Of a stretch of 64,000 bases of DNA, positions 1 through 10,529 are shown in pieces. The notes under the pieces were generated by a model. The model was not told the DNA's origin and made no database searches. It was given only the letters and a program-made list of their open reading frames with translations. Position numbers and translations under genes: made by a program. The stretch's first letter is position 1. Every line of letters begins with the position of its first letter. Source of the DNA: Camillea tinctor (lineage: Eukaryota; Ascomycota; Sordariomycetes; Xylariales; Xylariaceae); NCBI GenBank assembly GCA_022578605.1, contig MU394051.1, forward strand, positions 1,289,664 to 1,353,663. Reading direction: 5' to 3'.

Positions 1-939
1 GTCGGGAATTATACACGCTATACACAACTACGTACCAGGATGGAGGTAATATAACCCTACGGGGGCCAAGGTTCTCTCAGATCGCGTTGTACTAGATCAG
101 GCTTAGTGCCTTGGCCGCTTTTATGTTGAAGATATACCTAGGTCTTGCAGGTCTTGTCACCTCACCGTCTTAATCACATGTTTTGTAAGATTATGTACGT
201 ACTACCTAACTTGATATAGGAGAGAAACGGAGCCCAAAAACGGGCTGACCGGTAACCTTACTCATACACTGCATACTGACAACTTGTAGTAGACTAGGTT
301 CTCCTTACCTTAATTTACGGAAGGCATTTCTATCCCATCCCCTTCCTGTGTCTTATCCAGCCTAACAACATTTGAATATAGGTGGTGCATACGTAGTACT
401 TATCGATCTCTCTGTACGACATAACTAGCTAGCAAGGTAGGTAGGCTTTACGAGATGTCTATCCGTGCTTTCATCTTGTCCTGCAATCCTAATAAAGGTG
501 TTCCAGATCCATTTAATTGATGACATTCGTATCTAACGTTATTGTTTGACCCAGATGAAATACATTAACGGTCTAGATCTTTTTGATGTCTTGTCGGTAT
601 AGAGACAAGTCTCAACAATAATAGATGCAACAAACGAATCGGGATGAATTAGACATAGATGAGAACAACTCTTGTTATTAAGCTTGTTGAAAGGGCATTG
701 CATTGCCAATTTGAAGTTTGTCCTTGTACTAAGAATTCAAGACCTGACTCAAAGAGAGGAGAACCAATTGTGGACTTACTCGTCCACACGTGAAAGCGGG
801 GCAAATACATACCTAGTGGTTATCCCAGCAGTCCAGGAAGCCTAGCCCCTCTTTGGCTTATCTTTCGTAGCAAATATGTAATGATAGACCAAGCCGGATA
901 TCAGGTAAATTAGAGTACGTAAACCCTAACGAATAAGAA
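1..939. other. Intergenic, no gene seen
   Basis: No ORF of useful length and no recognisable family. The stretch carries the short TACCTA/TAGGTA-style motifs seen in the other intergenic regions (for example near 135-142). Confidence 0.6.
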
Positions 940-1049
940 GGCAAGATGGCCGAGTGGTTATGGCGGAGGGTTCAAGCACTGCTTGCCTTGAATATCAAGG
1001 CTGCTTTCCTCTGGGGCAACCCGCAGGGGTTCGAATCCCCTTCTTGTCA
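940..1049 (+). tRNA. tRNA-Leu(CAA) with intron
   Basis: The acceptor stem GGCAAGA (940-946) pairs with TCTTGTC (1042-1048), followed by discriminator A1049. A D-arm/A-box (TGGCCGAGTGG) and a perfect T-arm/B-box (GGGGTTCGAATCCCC) are present, with the long variable arm (GGG-CAA-CCC) expected of a class II tRNA. The anticodon stem GAGGG/TCCTC places anticodon CAA at 973-975. A 29-nt intron (977-1005) sits one base 3' of the anticodon, the canonical position, and its GCTTG (981-985) can pair with CAAGC over the anticodon, as in other intron-bearing tRNA-Leu(CAA) genes. A T-run at 1058-1063 is the likely Pol III terminator. The discriminator A and long variable arm support leucine identity. Confidence 0.93.
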
Positions 1050-1055
1050 GCGTTT

Positions 1056-1063
1056 ACTTTTTT
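1056..1063 (+). terminator. Pol III T-run terminator of tRNA-Leu
   Basis: A run of six T begins within ten bases of the tRNA 3' end, on the coding strand, as RNA polymerase III termination requires. Another T-run follows at about 1084-1093. Confidence 0.75.
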
Positions 1064-4000
1064 CCTCCTCGATAAGGAGGGCTTTTTTTTTTTCCAAGAC
1101 AAAGCATTCTCTCCTTTTTTTTTTTTTGCTACTCTATTACCGGATTTTAAGATACATTTTAATATGATTACGTGATTTTTTGGTTAGTAGGACGACATTA
1201 CTAATATTAGCACAATAACAGGTTGTCAGGATGGTTCTCAACTAGAATAAAGGAAGCGAAGACCTAATGGCTGACCTCCGGATGAAGATTATGATTACTA
1301 CAGTATGTACTCGTAACCGTTTTGGACGGTGCTCCAATAGTAGGAAGGATTTAGTAAATCATTACGATTAACCTACCACCCGGACAGGTACCTACACTTC
1401 ATGCCAACAAACGAGGAAGCTGTGCTTGAGTCAACTACACTATTTAATACTTAAGTAATTATTGCTAATTGTACAATACAACGACGCTACGCTGGAGCTT
1501 TGGCGGTAAGCTAAAAGCAGCGTGTCTCGGGTAAGGATGTGTGTACAATAAGGTTTTATAGTTTAAGGGAAGCTACCTGCAAGAAGTCTCCAGGTATCCG
1601 TGATCCGAGATTAATAACGCATACCTAATACCCTTAGTTAGGTACATGTGTACGAAGTACGGCTTAGATTATATTGTACAGCATATGTATGCAGATAGGT
1701 ATGCATAGATCATATCCCGTACCAACGATGTGCAAGGAGAACATAATAAAATAATGGTTGAGTCTGGGGGCGCGGAAAACCCTTCTCGCTTGTGCAGATT
1801 GCATTGCCTACAGGTTAGAGAATTCGCTCCGTTTGCGCTGCGACTTTGGTCTGCTAATGGAAGATCCTTTGTTGGCGGGTGAATGGATCAGGGTCCGATG
1901 GGTGGGTGATGGAGTTACGGGGAATTTTTTTTTTCCTTTTTTTCTGTTGGAGTTAGCTGTAATTGGAGTGGTCGAGAAATTTCGCCATCGCAAGACGCGC
2001 GCATGAAAAATAAAAAAACAAGTGGGTTTTCGCATTTTGCTATGGATAGCTTAACCCTGTTGCCCTGAAAAAAAAAAAAAAGGAGGAAAGTTCCCTTGTG
2101 TTGTGCTCTTCCTTCCCACATCTCCATGTCTCCATGTCCACAAGTAGACAAGTCAATTCAAAGTCCACCAGTCAACCCGGGTCTTTGTTGGCGCTGGAAG
2201 GCGTGAGGGGCTAAGCTAGGCCGAAAACTGCTTACCTTTCAGCTACGGATTACCATTTTCAATTGCAGTTGACGACTGATGGCGCAAAAGATGACCCGCT
2301 GTCCCGTTGGTCACTAGATTTTTATGCACCACATTCCATGCTGTTTATTTTAAAATCCAACAAATTACGTGCAGTGCGCCTGCATTGTCTGTATTACTAC
2401 ACCGTATGGAATTAGCTATGGAACAGAGGCGAGGCTCAAATGTACGTAGAGAAGAGCGGCCGAGGCCCTGTCGTGTTACTGTTACCTTTATTAATATGTA
2501 GTAGCAGTAGCAGTAGCAGCAGTAGTACTAGAACAGAGAAAGTCAAGTTAAAATTAATTGTTATGTACCTAGGGTCAGACTGACTATATACGGTGTAGAC
2601 ACTGTTTCAAGGTGAGAGATTTCTGGTCAGCTTAGCATGCCCATAATGGAAACGTTAGCATAGCGAAATCGGCATCGGCTTTGAGAAATGTTTTTTTTTC
2701 TGGCAGGCGATAGGTCCATGTGTTGACTGATCAGCAGAAACAATGAACAAGAAACGACCAACCGAGAATTGGAACTGAAACAGAACACGCTGATACACAT
2801 CGGTATGGAAAACCCCCAACCAACCAGAAAAAAAAGGAAAAGAATAAAACGACAACAATATCAAAAAAGGAAATCCCAAAGAAGGAAATAAGAATGACGT
2901 GCACAGGGCAGTAAACATACCGAGTTGCCATCTCACCTAGCAGGCAACAAAGAGATCATCAAAATACCTTTTCCGATGAACCAGTCATGCTCAATATCCA
3001 GTCATGATACTGCTTTGGCCGAGTGGCTGCTGATACATCAGTGGGTACCTGTGTAAGGTTCCCGTACCACAAGATTTTAACCCCACCAGGCCAAGAATAC
3101 CAAGATTCCAAGCCTTCAATTATCCGTTCCTGGGCAATCTTTTTTACTTTCTTTTCTTTCTGTCTGATTAGGTCCATACTGTTGTACCTAGGTAGTATGT
3201 GGTGAGTAGTGTACATAGCCTTAGGTATACGGAGTACCCGCTAAACTTTGCGCTAACCATGCCTAACCTTGCCTATGAATAGGTAGTAGTTGTTTGTATA
3301 TATGTACACTACACTACACCACACATACATACTAACAATTGTAAAAGGAAAGGAAGTCCTTGTCTCTGCGCAAAAGTAAAGTTGTAACTACCGTCTCGTG
3401 AGTAACAAGGTATTATACAATACGTACTACAAGTAGACCGCTCATTATCCTTTTTTTTCCCCCTTGTCTTTGCCTTCTCCTGAGTTTAGGTCCTTCCTTA
3501 CTTAGTCCTAAGCCTTGAGTTAAAACTTTTTTAATCGAACTAAGCTGATCTTACCCACTGTCTACACTATTTCTACTACTAGTAGTAACTCACTGTCTAC
3601 CCGCCCTACCTACTAAATTAACCTTACGTTTTTACCTGAAAACAGAACTTTCTCTCACTTGACCTAAATAATAATTATTATTATTAAAAAAAAGGAAAGA
3701 AAGAAAAAACCATTCTACACACTATTATTCTAATTGATTATTTTTTTCTTCTTCTACTTCTCTTCCAAAAACCCGCAAAGCTCCCACACATCCTTCTCTC
3801 CTCTTTTCCCATTCTTTCTCTTCTCCCCCCTCCCTCTTCTATTTACAAATCTGGTTCTTGGTTGTCGATCAGACTACTTGCTGCTTGCGCATATCCGAGG
3901 CCCTCTATTGCTGCTACTACTACGTGCACAATTAAGTGGGTGATCGATTTTATATCCCTCTTTGGCTTACCTACATAAACCTATTCGCCTACTTTGGGAA

Positions 4001-4682
4001 CAATACCACCCTCCGCCACCCATTGTCCCGACGTCATATTTTAGTGACAGCCAAGTTAGGGCCAAGACTATCCAAGACCCTTACGCCCCCCGTGTCCAAC
4101 TCATCTGTTCAGTCTTATACATACACACATGGGTTTTTGAGCCCACTGCCGCGCTCATTCACTTTTCAACCCGTCTGCCGTCTTTTTTTCTCTAATTTTC
4201 CATTACGACCACCTTCTCACCTTGGCCAACCTGGTTAAACTATTCTTGCATCGACCATATTACTCTCGACTGCTTGGCTCCCTCCACGACCAAGCAACCC
4301 TCTTTACAATTCATATACACACCGGCACGCCTTTAATTGTTTTGCGGGATATCATGGCTCTGTTATAGCAATACGGTCCCTAGGGACGCTTTTCTATACC
4401 GGTTTCTCCGCCGAGGGACGTAGCTTGCATCTTGTGCAGCCTCTACGTCTAGTCTGCGCAGAAGCCCTTCTATTCTTGTGAACACCAGGAACCCACCACC
4501 TTCGACACCCGGTCATTCACTGCAATACTGCATACAGCATTGCGTCTATTCAACCCTCTTAGAAGACGTACTTTGTGAAACAACCCATCCAATACCTACG
4601 TCGCAAGAAACATTCCTAGACCCAGATATCACCTCACTACCTTTTTCTACCTTAGCCCGAATAAAGTAACTTGGCGATCATA
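1064..4682. other. Long intergenic region and CT-rich leader of the next gene
   Basis: No supported gene. It contains an AGC/AGT microsatellite (about 2500-2530), an ATT-repeat/poly-A patch (about 3668-3695) and a strongly pyrimidine-rich strand from about 3730 to 4680, which probably includes the promoter and 5' leader of the DUF2457-like gene. A minimal upstream ORF (ATG 4354, stop 4366-4368, four sense codons) is present. From there to the main start at 4683 there is no ATG in any frame. Confidence 0.5.
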
Positions 4683-6977
4683 ATGACGAACGAACCGATA
4701 CACGATTCGACCACGTCGAATGTTTTGGCGTGGTCCGCTCAGGGCGCGCATATGCAGAACGCTCCTGAAGACGATGCCGTAGCTGACGTCGACGAGCCTC
4801 CCGACGAACGTCTCCCCGCAGGACCATCCGAGAACCAATTTAAGAGGAGTGCAGTTCGGAAAGTTGCCGACAACACCGAGTCGCTGTTGACTAAGGCGCT
4901 TCATCAGTCTGAAGAGGATACTGCGGTATTCCAGATTCGTGGTTTACCCCCACGGCGCCGGTCATTGAACAGTAGTATCAGCCTAGCATCGACTGCTGAG
5001 CTCACGAGCGATACCGGGTTCACCAGCCCTGAGCGCACCAATACCCCCAGTCCGCCCTCACCTGTAATATTCCTTGCGCGATTAAATATGGAGATGTTCG
5101 ATGAGAAGCCACGAATTGCTGGTCTTCACGAGACAAGTAGAGAAGTGGGATCGTCGACTAAGCAGGTGGGCAATGATAACAAGTCAAAAGACCCAGCGAT
5201 TGAGGACCTCCCGAAGAAACGCTGCATTTCGTTCGCGTGCGGACCGAAACCTGAGACAAAGAAGCCCGCACCTCAGCCTCAAGCAGCGGAACCTCAAGCA
5301 ACCACGGAAAAGCCTCAGAGGAGAACCTGCATCAAGTTCGCTTGCCCCGCAAAGCCCGCCAACCAGAGCACGTCGCCCCGCCGCGAGGAAAAGCCGCCTG
5401 CCGCCCCCCAACCGGTTGAAGCGGCTGCTAAACCGAAGCCTGGGTCGCCCTGCTCCGTGCGCAAATATCGATCTCCCTCAGCTACTCGTGGCCGCTCTCA
5501 TCGTTCTTCGACCCCGCGACCATTTAGTCAAGGCTTGGCCGCCATTCGCTCGGCTAAATATTTGACTGCAAATACTAGCGATTTGAATAGCGAGTCATCT
5601 CACTTTCACGAATTTGCTTGCGACGAACCCCGGGAGGAAGACTGGATTCTTCAGAATTTTCCTGCCACTGGGCAACGTTTGACCATTAATGACACGCTCA
5701 AGAAAGAAAATGAAATCCGACGGCTTGCAGCAGAAGCCGAAGAAGAAGAAGAGCAAGACGATATCGATGCAGATGTAGACGACGATAATGAGGAGGAGGA
5801 GGAGGCAGATGTTCAAGATGAACACGAGGAAGATGAAGATGACGCCGAAGATGAGGAAGATGTGGATGATTGCTCCGGCTATGGTTCCGATGATGACGGT
5901 TCTGACGGGTACAACACTGATAATGAAGGGGGCTTCGCCGACTCGGACGATGACGATGACGATGGAGACTTACAGCTGTGGACACCGGGCCAAGGCCCTG
6001 TTATCTGTCTCTCTGGGGATGTGCCCCTCATGCGTCGGCCGTCTTTGGCTGGCAATAGGTCTAGCTCTGCTTCGTCTTCCGATGCGGGCAATGACGTTGC
6101 GAGACCTAGTCCAGAGCGAACTCGTCGGCTCAAGATCCGACCTGGAACCCCTGAGTTGCCTGATAGTACCGACTTTGTTTGTGGTACTCTTGACGAGGAT
6201 CGTGCCATCGAGGATGCTTACATCTCTTGCATTGCTGCTAGACGTCGTGAAAAACTCCGTCAAATTCCCCAAGATATTGACCCAAGCTTCCCGACTTCCG
6301 AGCCTGAAGACGAGGAGATTGAGCCCCACCAGCATGCCCACGAAAGCGATGATCAGCTTTGGATCCATGGAGAACTGGAGGATATACATCACGCAAAGGA
6401 GCTCGGTGTTGAGCGTCGTAAAAAGAGGGAGGCTCAGACGTCGCCCAAGCGCTTTCGCTCACCGCCCCCCAAGCGCCATCTCTCCCCACCTCCCAAAGTT
6501 CGAGGTCGTTCGCCGAGACGACTCTTCGACAGACACTCACCTCGTCGACTTGTATCACCGCCCCCTTCAGGGCGTGGCGTCAAATCGCCCCCAGCATCAC
6601 TTGTGCATGATGGAAATCGCGGAAACCACGAATTCAAAGCACTTGCTTTCCGACCGGGATTGACACATACCAAGTCGCTCCCAAGGGCCCCAGCTATGTT
6701 CCCCCATCACCTCAAGGGTCAACGCCGCAGTGGCAAGTCTGCCAGTACCGGCCATGTCCGAGGGGCGATCGATATCGTCAAGGGGTTAGAAAAGAAGCGG
6801 CAACGCCGGAAAGAGAAATTTCGAGAGAGATACCTGCAGAAACACTGCAACAAGGCGCGAAAAGGTCAGATTCCTGATAAGCGACCCCAACCCGGCAAAG
6901 GTGCCGAGCGCATGCGAGAAATCGGCTTGCTATCAGCCGGAAAGCTCGGGCCTGATCAATTCGTCCTCTCATTTTGA
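4683..6977 (+). CDS. Large acidic fungal protein, DUF2457-like
   Basis: Uninterrupted 764-codon reading frame. The start is the first ATG (MTNEPIHDS), which follows more than 300 bases without any ATG. The protein is largely low complexity. Two related Cys-containing motifs sit near residues 185-225 (CISFACGPKPE and CIKFACPAKP), and a third copy near residue 309 (HEFACDEPREEDW). A very acidic Asp/Glu tract spans roughly 349-431. A conserved-looking block follows (FVCGTLDEDRAIEDAYIS), then Ser/Pro/Arg repeats of the RSPPPKRHLSPPPK type, and a basic C-terminus (KKRQRRKEKFRER). This layout resembles the fungal DUF2457 family, recalled from memory, whose function is unknown. Acidic plus basic low-complexity segments suggest a nuclear or RNA-associated role, but that is inference only. 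No introns are needed. Confidence 0.75.
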   Translation: MTNEPIHDSTTSNVLAWSAQGAHMQNAPEDDAVADVDEPPDERLPAGPSENQFKRSAVRKVADNTESLLTKALHQSEEDTAVFQIRGLPPRRRSLNSSISLASTAELTSDTGFTSPERTNTPSPPSPVIFLARLNMEMFDEKPRIAGLHETSREVGSSTKQVGNDNKSKDPAIEDLPKKRCISFACGPKPETKKPAPQPQAAEPQATTEKPQRRTCIKFACPAKPANQSTSPRREEKPPAAPQPVEAAAKPKPGSPCSVRKYRSPSATRGRSHRSSTPRPFSQGLAAIRSAKYLTANTSDLNSESSHFHEFACDEPREEDWILQNFPATGQRLTINDTLKKENEIRRLAAEAEEEEEQDDIDADVDDDNEEEEEADVQDEHEEDEDDAEDEEDVDDCSGYGSDDDGSDGYNTDNEGGFADSDDDDDDGDLQLWTPGQGPVICLSGDVPLMRRPSLAGNRSSSASSSDAGNDVARPSPERTRRLKIRPGTPELPDSTDFVCGTLDEDRAIEDAYISCIAARRREKLRQIPQDIDPSFPTSEPEDEEIEPHQHAHESDDQLWIHGELEDIHHAKELGVERRKKREAQTSPKRFRSPPPKRHLSPPPKVRGRSPRRLFDRHSPRRLVSPPPSGRGVKSPPASLVHDGNRGNHEFKALAFRPGLTHTKSLPRAPAMFPHHLKGQRRSGKSASTGHVRGAIDIVKGLEKKRQRRKEKFRERYLQKHCNKARKGQIPDKRPQPGKGAERMREIGLLSAGKLGPDQFVLSF

Positions 6978-8125
6978 GCTGGACACGTTTTACGATGTTG
7001 CTGGTAAGCCAGTCGACAGACGCTCGGTCGTAAGATCATTCATTTGTATCTAGTTTATTTTTCTTTTCTTTTTTTGAGAGGGAGGACTCACATTTGCCTT
7101 TTTTTTTTCCCCCTTCGTTGTAGAGAACCTCCCTTGTATATATGTTTTATTGTTCGATGTCGATACGAGTTTCTTTAGCAGCTGCTGTCCTCGAGGAGCA
7201 TACGGGCTTCCTATTTCTGGCATTGGGCGGGCAGCGTTGACACATTTTGGATACCAATGGGAAACGGCAAATTAAGCATTAGGCGGCGATCCGGTTTACA
7301 TATTCCCTCCCCCAAACAAAAACGAATATATTAAGAATCATTCTTATTTCATTATATTTCATATCGTGCTTGATGATTTGTCTACTCAAGCCGCAGTGTA
7401 ACGTAGAAAGTAAAGTATCCGGAACAACGACAACGATGGCGAAATTAAATCGGAAAGGTATCATATCTCGAGTGTGACAGCATCACGTTATCCAGAGATA
7501 TAATACATCCCTAACCGATGCCACCATCTTGTGACGGACATAGGTTAGATTCTTTAAAAGCCACCAAGACTATATAAAGTCACCTGATATTGACTAGAAA
7601 AGTAAACTCCGTTTCGATCCATGAACTTGCAGGTTCACAGCGAAGTACTGATGATATTATTAAATAAGTTAGCTGAGCAAAAGCGGCTAGTGTAAAGCCT
7701 CCCAGTCCATATAGTAGTACATACTTAAGTAAGTACTTAGTTGAGGCCGGGCGGGTTCGAATGAAGATTCCGAAGATTAGGGGATGAGAGGACACTAGTG
7801 GTGTGATCAGGTGGGGCCATCTGGTGACAGGTGATGCGCTGAGGACAGCAAAGAACTTGCCAGCCTGCCAGCTTGCCAGCCTTGAAATTTAGGTTCAGAC
7901 TACGTATCATTGCATGACTTACATTATCTTTGACTGCTCACCTCTGCCAAATCCCCGAACCCTTAGAAAGGAAAGAAAATAAAAGAAGAAGAAAAAAGAA
8001 CACCAAGTTAGAAGTTTCTCGATAGCGCATTCCCGTCTCTACCTTCACATCCTACCGTCTACGGCATCTTATTCAACAGTAGCAAGCCTGGATCAGATAT
8101 CGATATCTATATAAGAGCCGTCAAT
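6978..8125. other. Intergenic between DUF2457-like gene and SAR1
   Basis: No gene supported. Just before SAR1 lies a perfect 14-bp palindrome AGATATCGATATCT (8095-8108) followed by TATATAAG only about 11 bases before the ATG, too close to be a normal TATA box unless translation starts elsewhere. Confidence 0.5.
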
Positions 8126-9293
8126 ATGTGGATTGTTCAGTGGTGTTCGTTTCCCTTATCCTCTGTCATCATGGCTATGATCATGACCATGATCACGATC
8201 ACGATCACTGTCATCACTGTCATCACACACTCCGCTGGTAGCTGACTTGCTGACTTTTCTAAACCAACGCAGTCTACGATGTTCTTTCATCGCTTGGCTT
8301 GATGAACAAGCATGCGAAGCTACTCTTCCTCGGTCTCGACAATGCCGGAAAGACAACTCTCCTACACATGCTGAAGGTCCGTGTACAACACCATCCTTCT
8401 TCCCGCGAGCCACCTATACCACCTACCTGCATCTCGTACCCCCTGACCGGGCCGTTTGCTTTCTTTCCATGGTCCTTTGTTGCCCCAATACCACCGATAA
8501 CACCACCATCACCATCACTATTACTATTACTATTACCGTTGCCATTACCATTGTCGTGGTCAACAACGACAGCAACAATAACAACAAATAATCAAACAAA
8601 GAGATGCTAACTAAACCGCTTGCAGAACGACCGAGTCGCCATTCTTCAGCCTACTCTACACCCTAGTATGTCGAACAAACCAACCTCCTTCCTTGTCTGA
8701 AGGGGCACGTGTCGCTAATTCTCTACCTACATGCAGCATCTGAGGAGCTCGCCATCGGCAACGTCCGCTTTACGACTTTTGACCTGGGTGGTCACCAGCA
8801 GGGTAAGTTACCAAGGAAGAAAAAAAAAACTATGACTGCGCGCCTGGGTTGGCTGACGTAAAGTTCCCGAATAAAAGCTCGTCGGCTCTGGAAGGATTAC
8901 TTCCCCGAAGTCAACGGCATCGTTTTCCTCGTCGACGCCAAGGACCATGAGCGTTTGTCCGAGTCCAAGGCCGAGCTAGATGCTCTCCTGTCCATGGAAG
9001 AGCTTGCGAAGGTTCCGTTCGTCATCCTCGGCAACAAGATCGACCACCCCGATGCCGTCTCTGAGGATCAGCTCCGTCACGAACTGGGTCTGTACCAGAC
9101 CACCGGTAAGGGCAAGGTCCCACTGGAAGGGATTAGACCGATCGAGGTCTTCATGTGCTCCGTGGTTATGCGACAAGGTAAGTCCGCGCGAGAACCAGAC
9201 CCCCGACAAATCCTCTAGTGCATTATTAACTCTCCTCTTTTTTTTTTCTAAGGTTACGGCGAGGGTATCAGATGGTTGTCGCAGTACGTCTAG
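8126..9293 (+). CDS. SAR1: COPII small GTPase Sar1
   Basis: Six exons: 8126-8144, 8273-8376, 8626-8665, 8737-8802, 8878-9177 and 9253-9293, total 570 nt encoding 189 aa, the usual Sar1 length. The N-terminus MWIVQWFYDVL is the amphipathic membrane-inserting helix that defines Sar1. The G1 loop is GLDNAGKT (residues 27-34), G3 is DLGGHQQ, G4 is NKID, and the protein ends GIRWLSQYV. When GTP-loaded by Sec12 at the ER, Sar1 recruits Sec23/24 and Sec13/31 to start COPII budding. Intron 1 uses an unusual donor (GTTCGT), but the neighbouring alternative breaks the frame. Introns 1 and 2 contain simple repeats. Its exchange factor SEC12 is encoded about 8.5 kb downstream on the same strand. Identification is essentially certain; only the first splice donor is less sure. 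Confidence 0.97.
8168..8229 (+). repeat. Short-period ATCATG/ATCACG repeat in SAR1 intron 1
   Basis: A degenerate hexamer-like repeat (ATGATC, ACGATC, ACTGTC units) fills the middle of the first SAR1 intron. Confidence 0.75.
8492..8590 (+). repeat. Trinucleotide repeat in SAR1 intron 2
   Basis: A degenerate triplet microsatellite (ACC, ATC, ATT, AAC units) occupies about 100 bases of the second SAR1 intron, upstream of a clear branch point (GCTAAC) and acceptor at 8625. Confidence 0.8.
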
Positions 9294-10529
9294 GCTAGAA
9301 AATAAAGACGTGGTGAAGATGTTTGCGGCATGGTGTTAGCCTAGACAGGCCCAAACAAATCGACGTGAATGAAGAAGGCGGAGACGGAGACGAAGACTAG
9401 TAGAAAAGATTGGAGTTGACAGCCTGTTTTATTTCCACTGACACAAGTGGTCATTTCTGGTCGGGTGTTCTTGGAGTCATGGCTAGAGGCATTTATCAAA
9501 TCACACATAAATCATATAATGGCTGTCGATATCGGCAACATGTGTGAGTGAGGCTTCACCGTGCGCTCGAGTTGCTCCGTTCTAAGGGGTATATGGTACA
9601 TGAGAAACGATGGCCAAAAATACATTTCTCCAGCTAAAGAGAAGTTTTATAGCATCTAGAGATCCAACGGCCCTTAGGTTAATTTATTTTAGTTTCGTTT
9701 AATCTGCCGTAGGCGATAGTCGTTCTCTCGGTGAGCCGCATATAATTTAAGGAGGTGGATTGACCGGAGTAGAAATGTACGGAACCTATTTTACTTGCTA
9801 TATTTATACGCGAGCTGTGTATACGTAGGTAATTACGGAGTATCGTACTCAGCCACCCAACGAAGGGAACCCATACCTACCCCTTAACTCCAAAGTATCT
9901 ATCTCCCGTAATGAGCACATCCTAGAGTGAAGATGATCGTGGATACCAGATAATTATATGTCAATATTTACACGATTACCGCTAATATAGCTAAGCTCAG
10001 CTTTTCAAATTAGGCGTTACATAGGTTTTCTCACTACTTTCCAATTTGACGATAGCAAAAGCTTCTAATTGTTATGAGAAGCTGAATGAGGCTGAGAACA
10101 CTCACTTATACAAAAGGTACGGATGATACCGGCTTGGATTAGTGAGGCACCTTAAGGACAAGGTTACTAATGCTAGGTACCTACCTAGGTACTAGGTGTT
10201 TTGTCGGGGTGATCGGGGGGTTGATCGGGGTGCTCGGGCCAATAAAGAATCCCTTTAACCCAACTGAAATAGAAGTTTATAACGTCATCTGCATGAGACT
10301 AACAAGTGATTTTAGGTTAACCTTTTAGTACTAAGCCTACCTAAACTCGCTCTTGTCTCTCACATGAGAGAATCGAAGCCACGAGAACAACCTTGAACTA
10401 CAACCTTGCGGCTCAACTCAACCACGACCCGCACAAGTGCAAGGCAATATAGAAAAAAGGGAAAAGAACAGAAAGTTGTTTTTCGCCTCTCCAACATAAT
10501 CATGCATATCAACTCATCACAGATCCAAC
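9294..10529. other. Intergenic between SAR1 and patatin-like lipase gene
   Basis: No gene seen. Notable contents are a cluster of TAGGTACCTACCTAGGTA-type motifs (10174-10197) and a four-run G-rich element at 10206-10238. Confidence 0.5.
10206..10238 (+). promoter_or_regulatory. G-quadruplex-like element upstream of the lipase gene
   Basis: Four G-runs (10206-10209, 10215-10220, 10227-10230, 10236-10238) are separated by loops of 5, 6 and 5 bases, matching the G3+N1-7 quadruplex pattern. It lies about 290 bp upstream of the lipase ATG, on the same strand. Function not shown. Confidence 0.4.

Noticed and set aside
3016..3070. tRNA-like A-box (GGCCGAGTGGCTGC)
   Set aside because: No matching B-box, acceptor stem or T-run at the right spacing.
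4478..4669. 63-codon frame just before the DUF2457-like gene
   Set aside because: It starts at GTG and contains no ATG, so it is unlikely to be translated.
5788..6663. 291-codon frame overlapping the DUF2457-like gene
   Set aside because: Met/Arg-rich product is the out-of-frame reading of the GAT/GAG-rich acidic tract.
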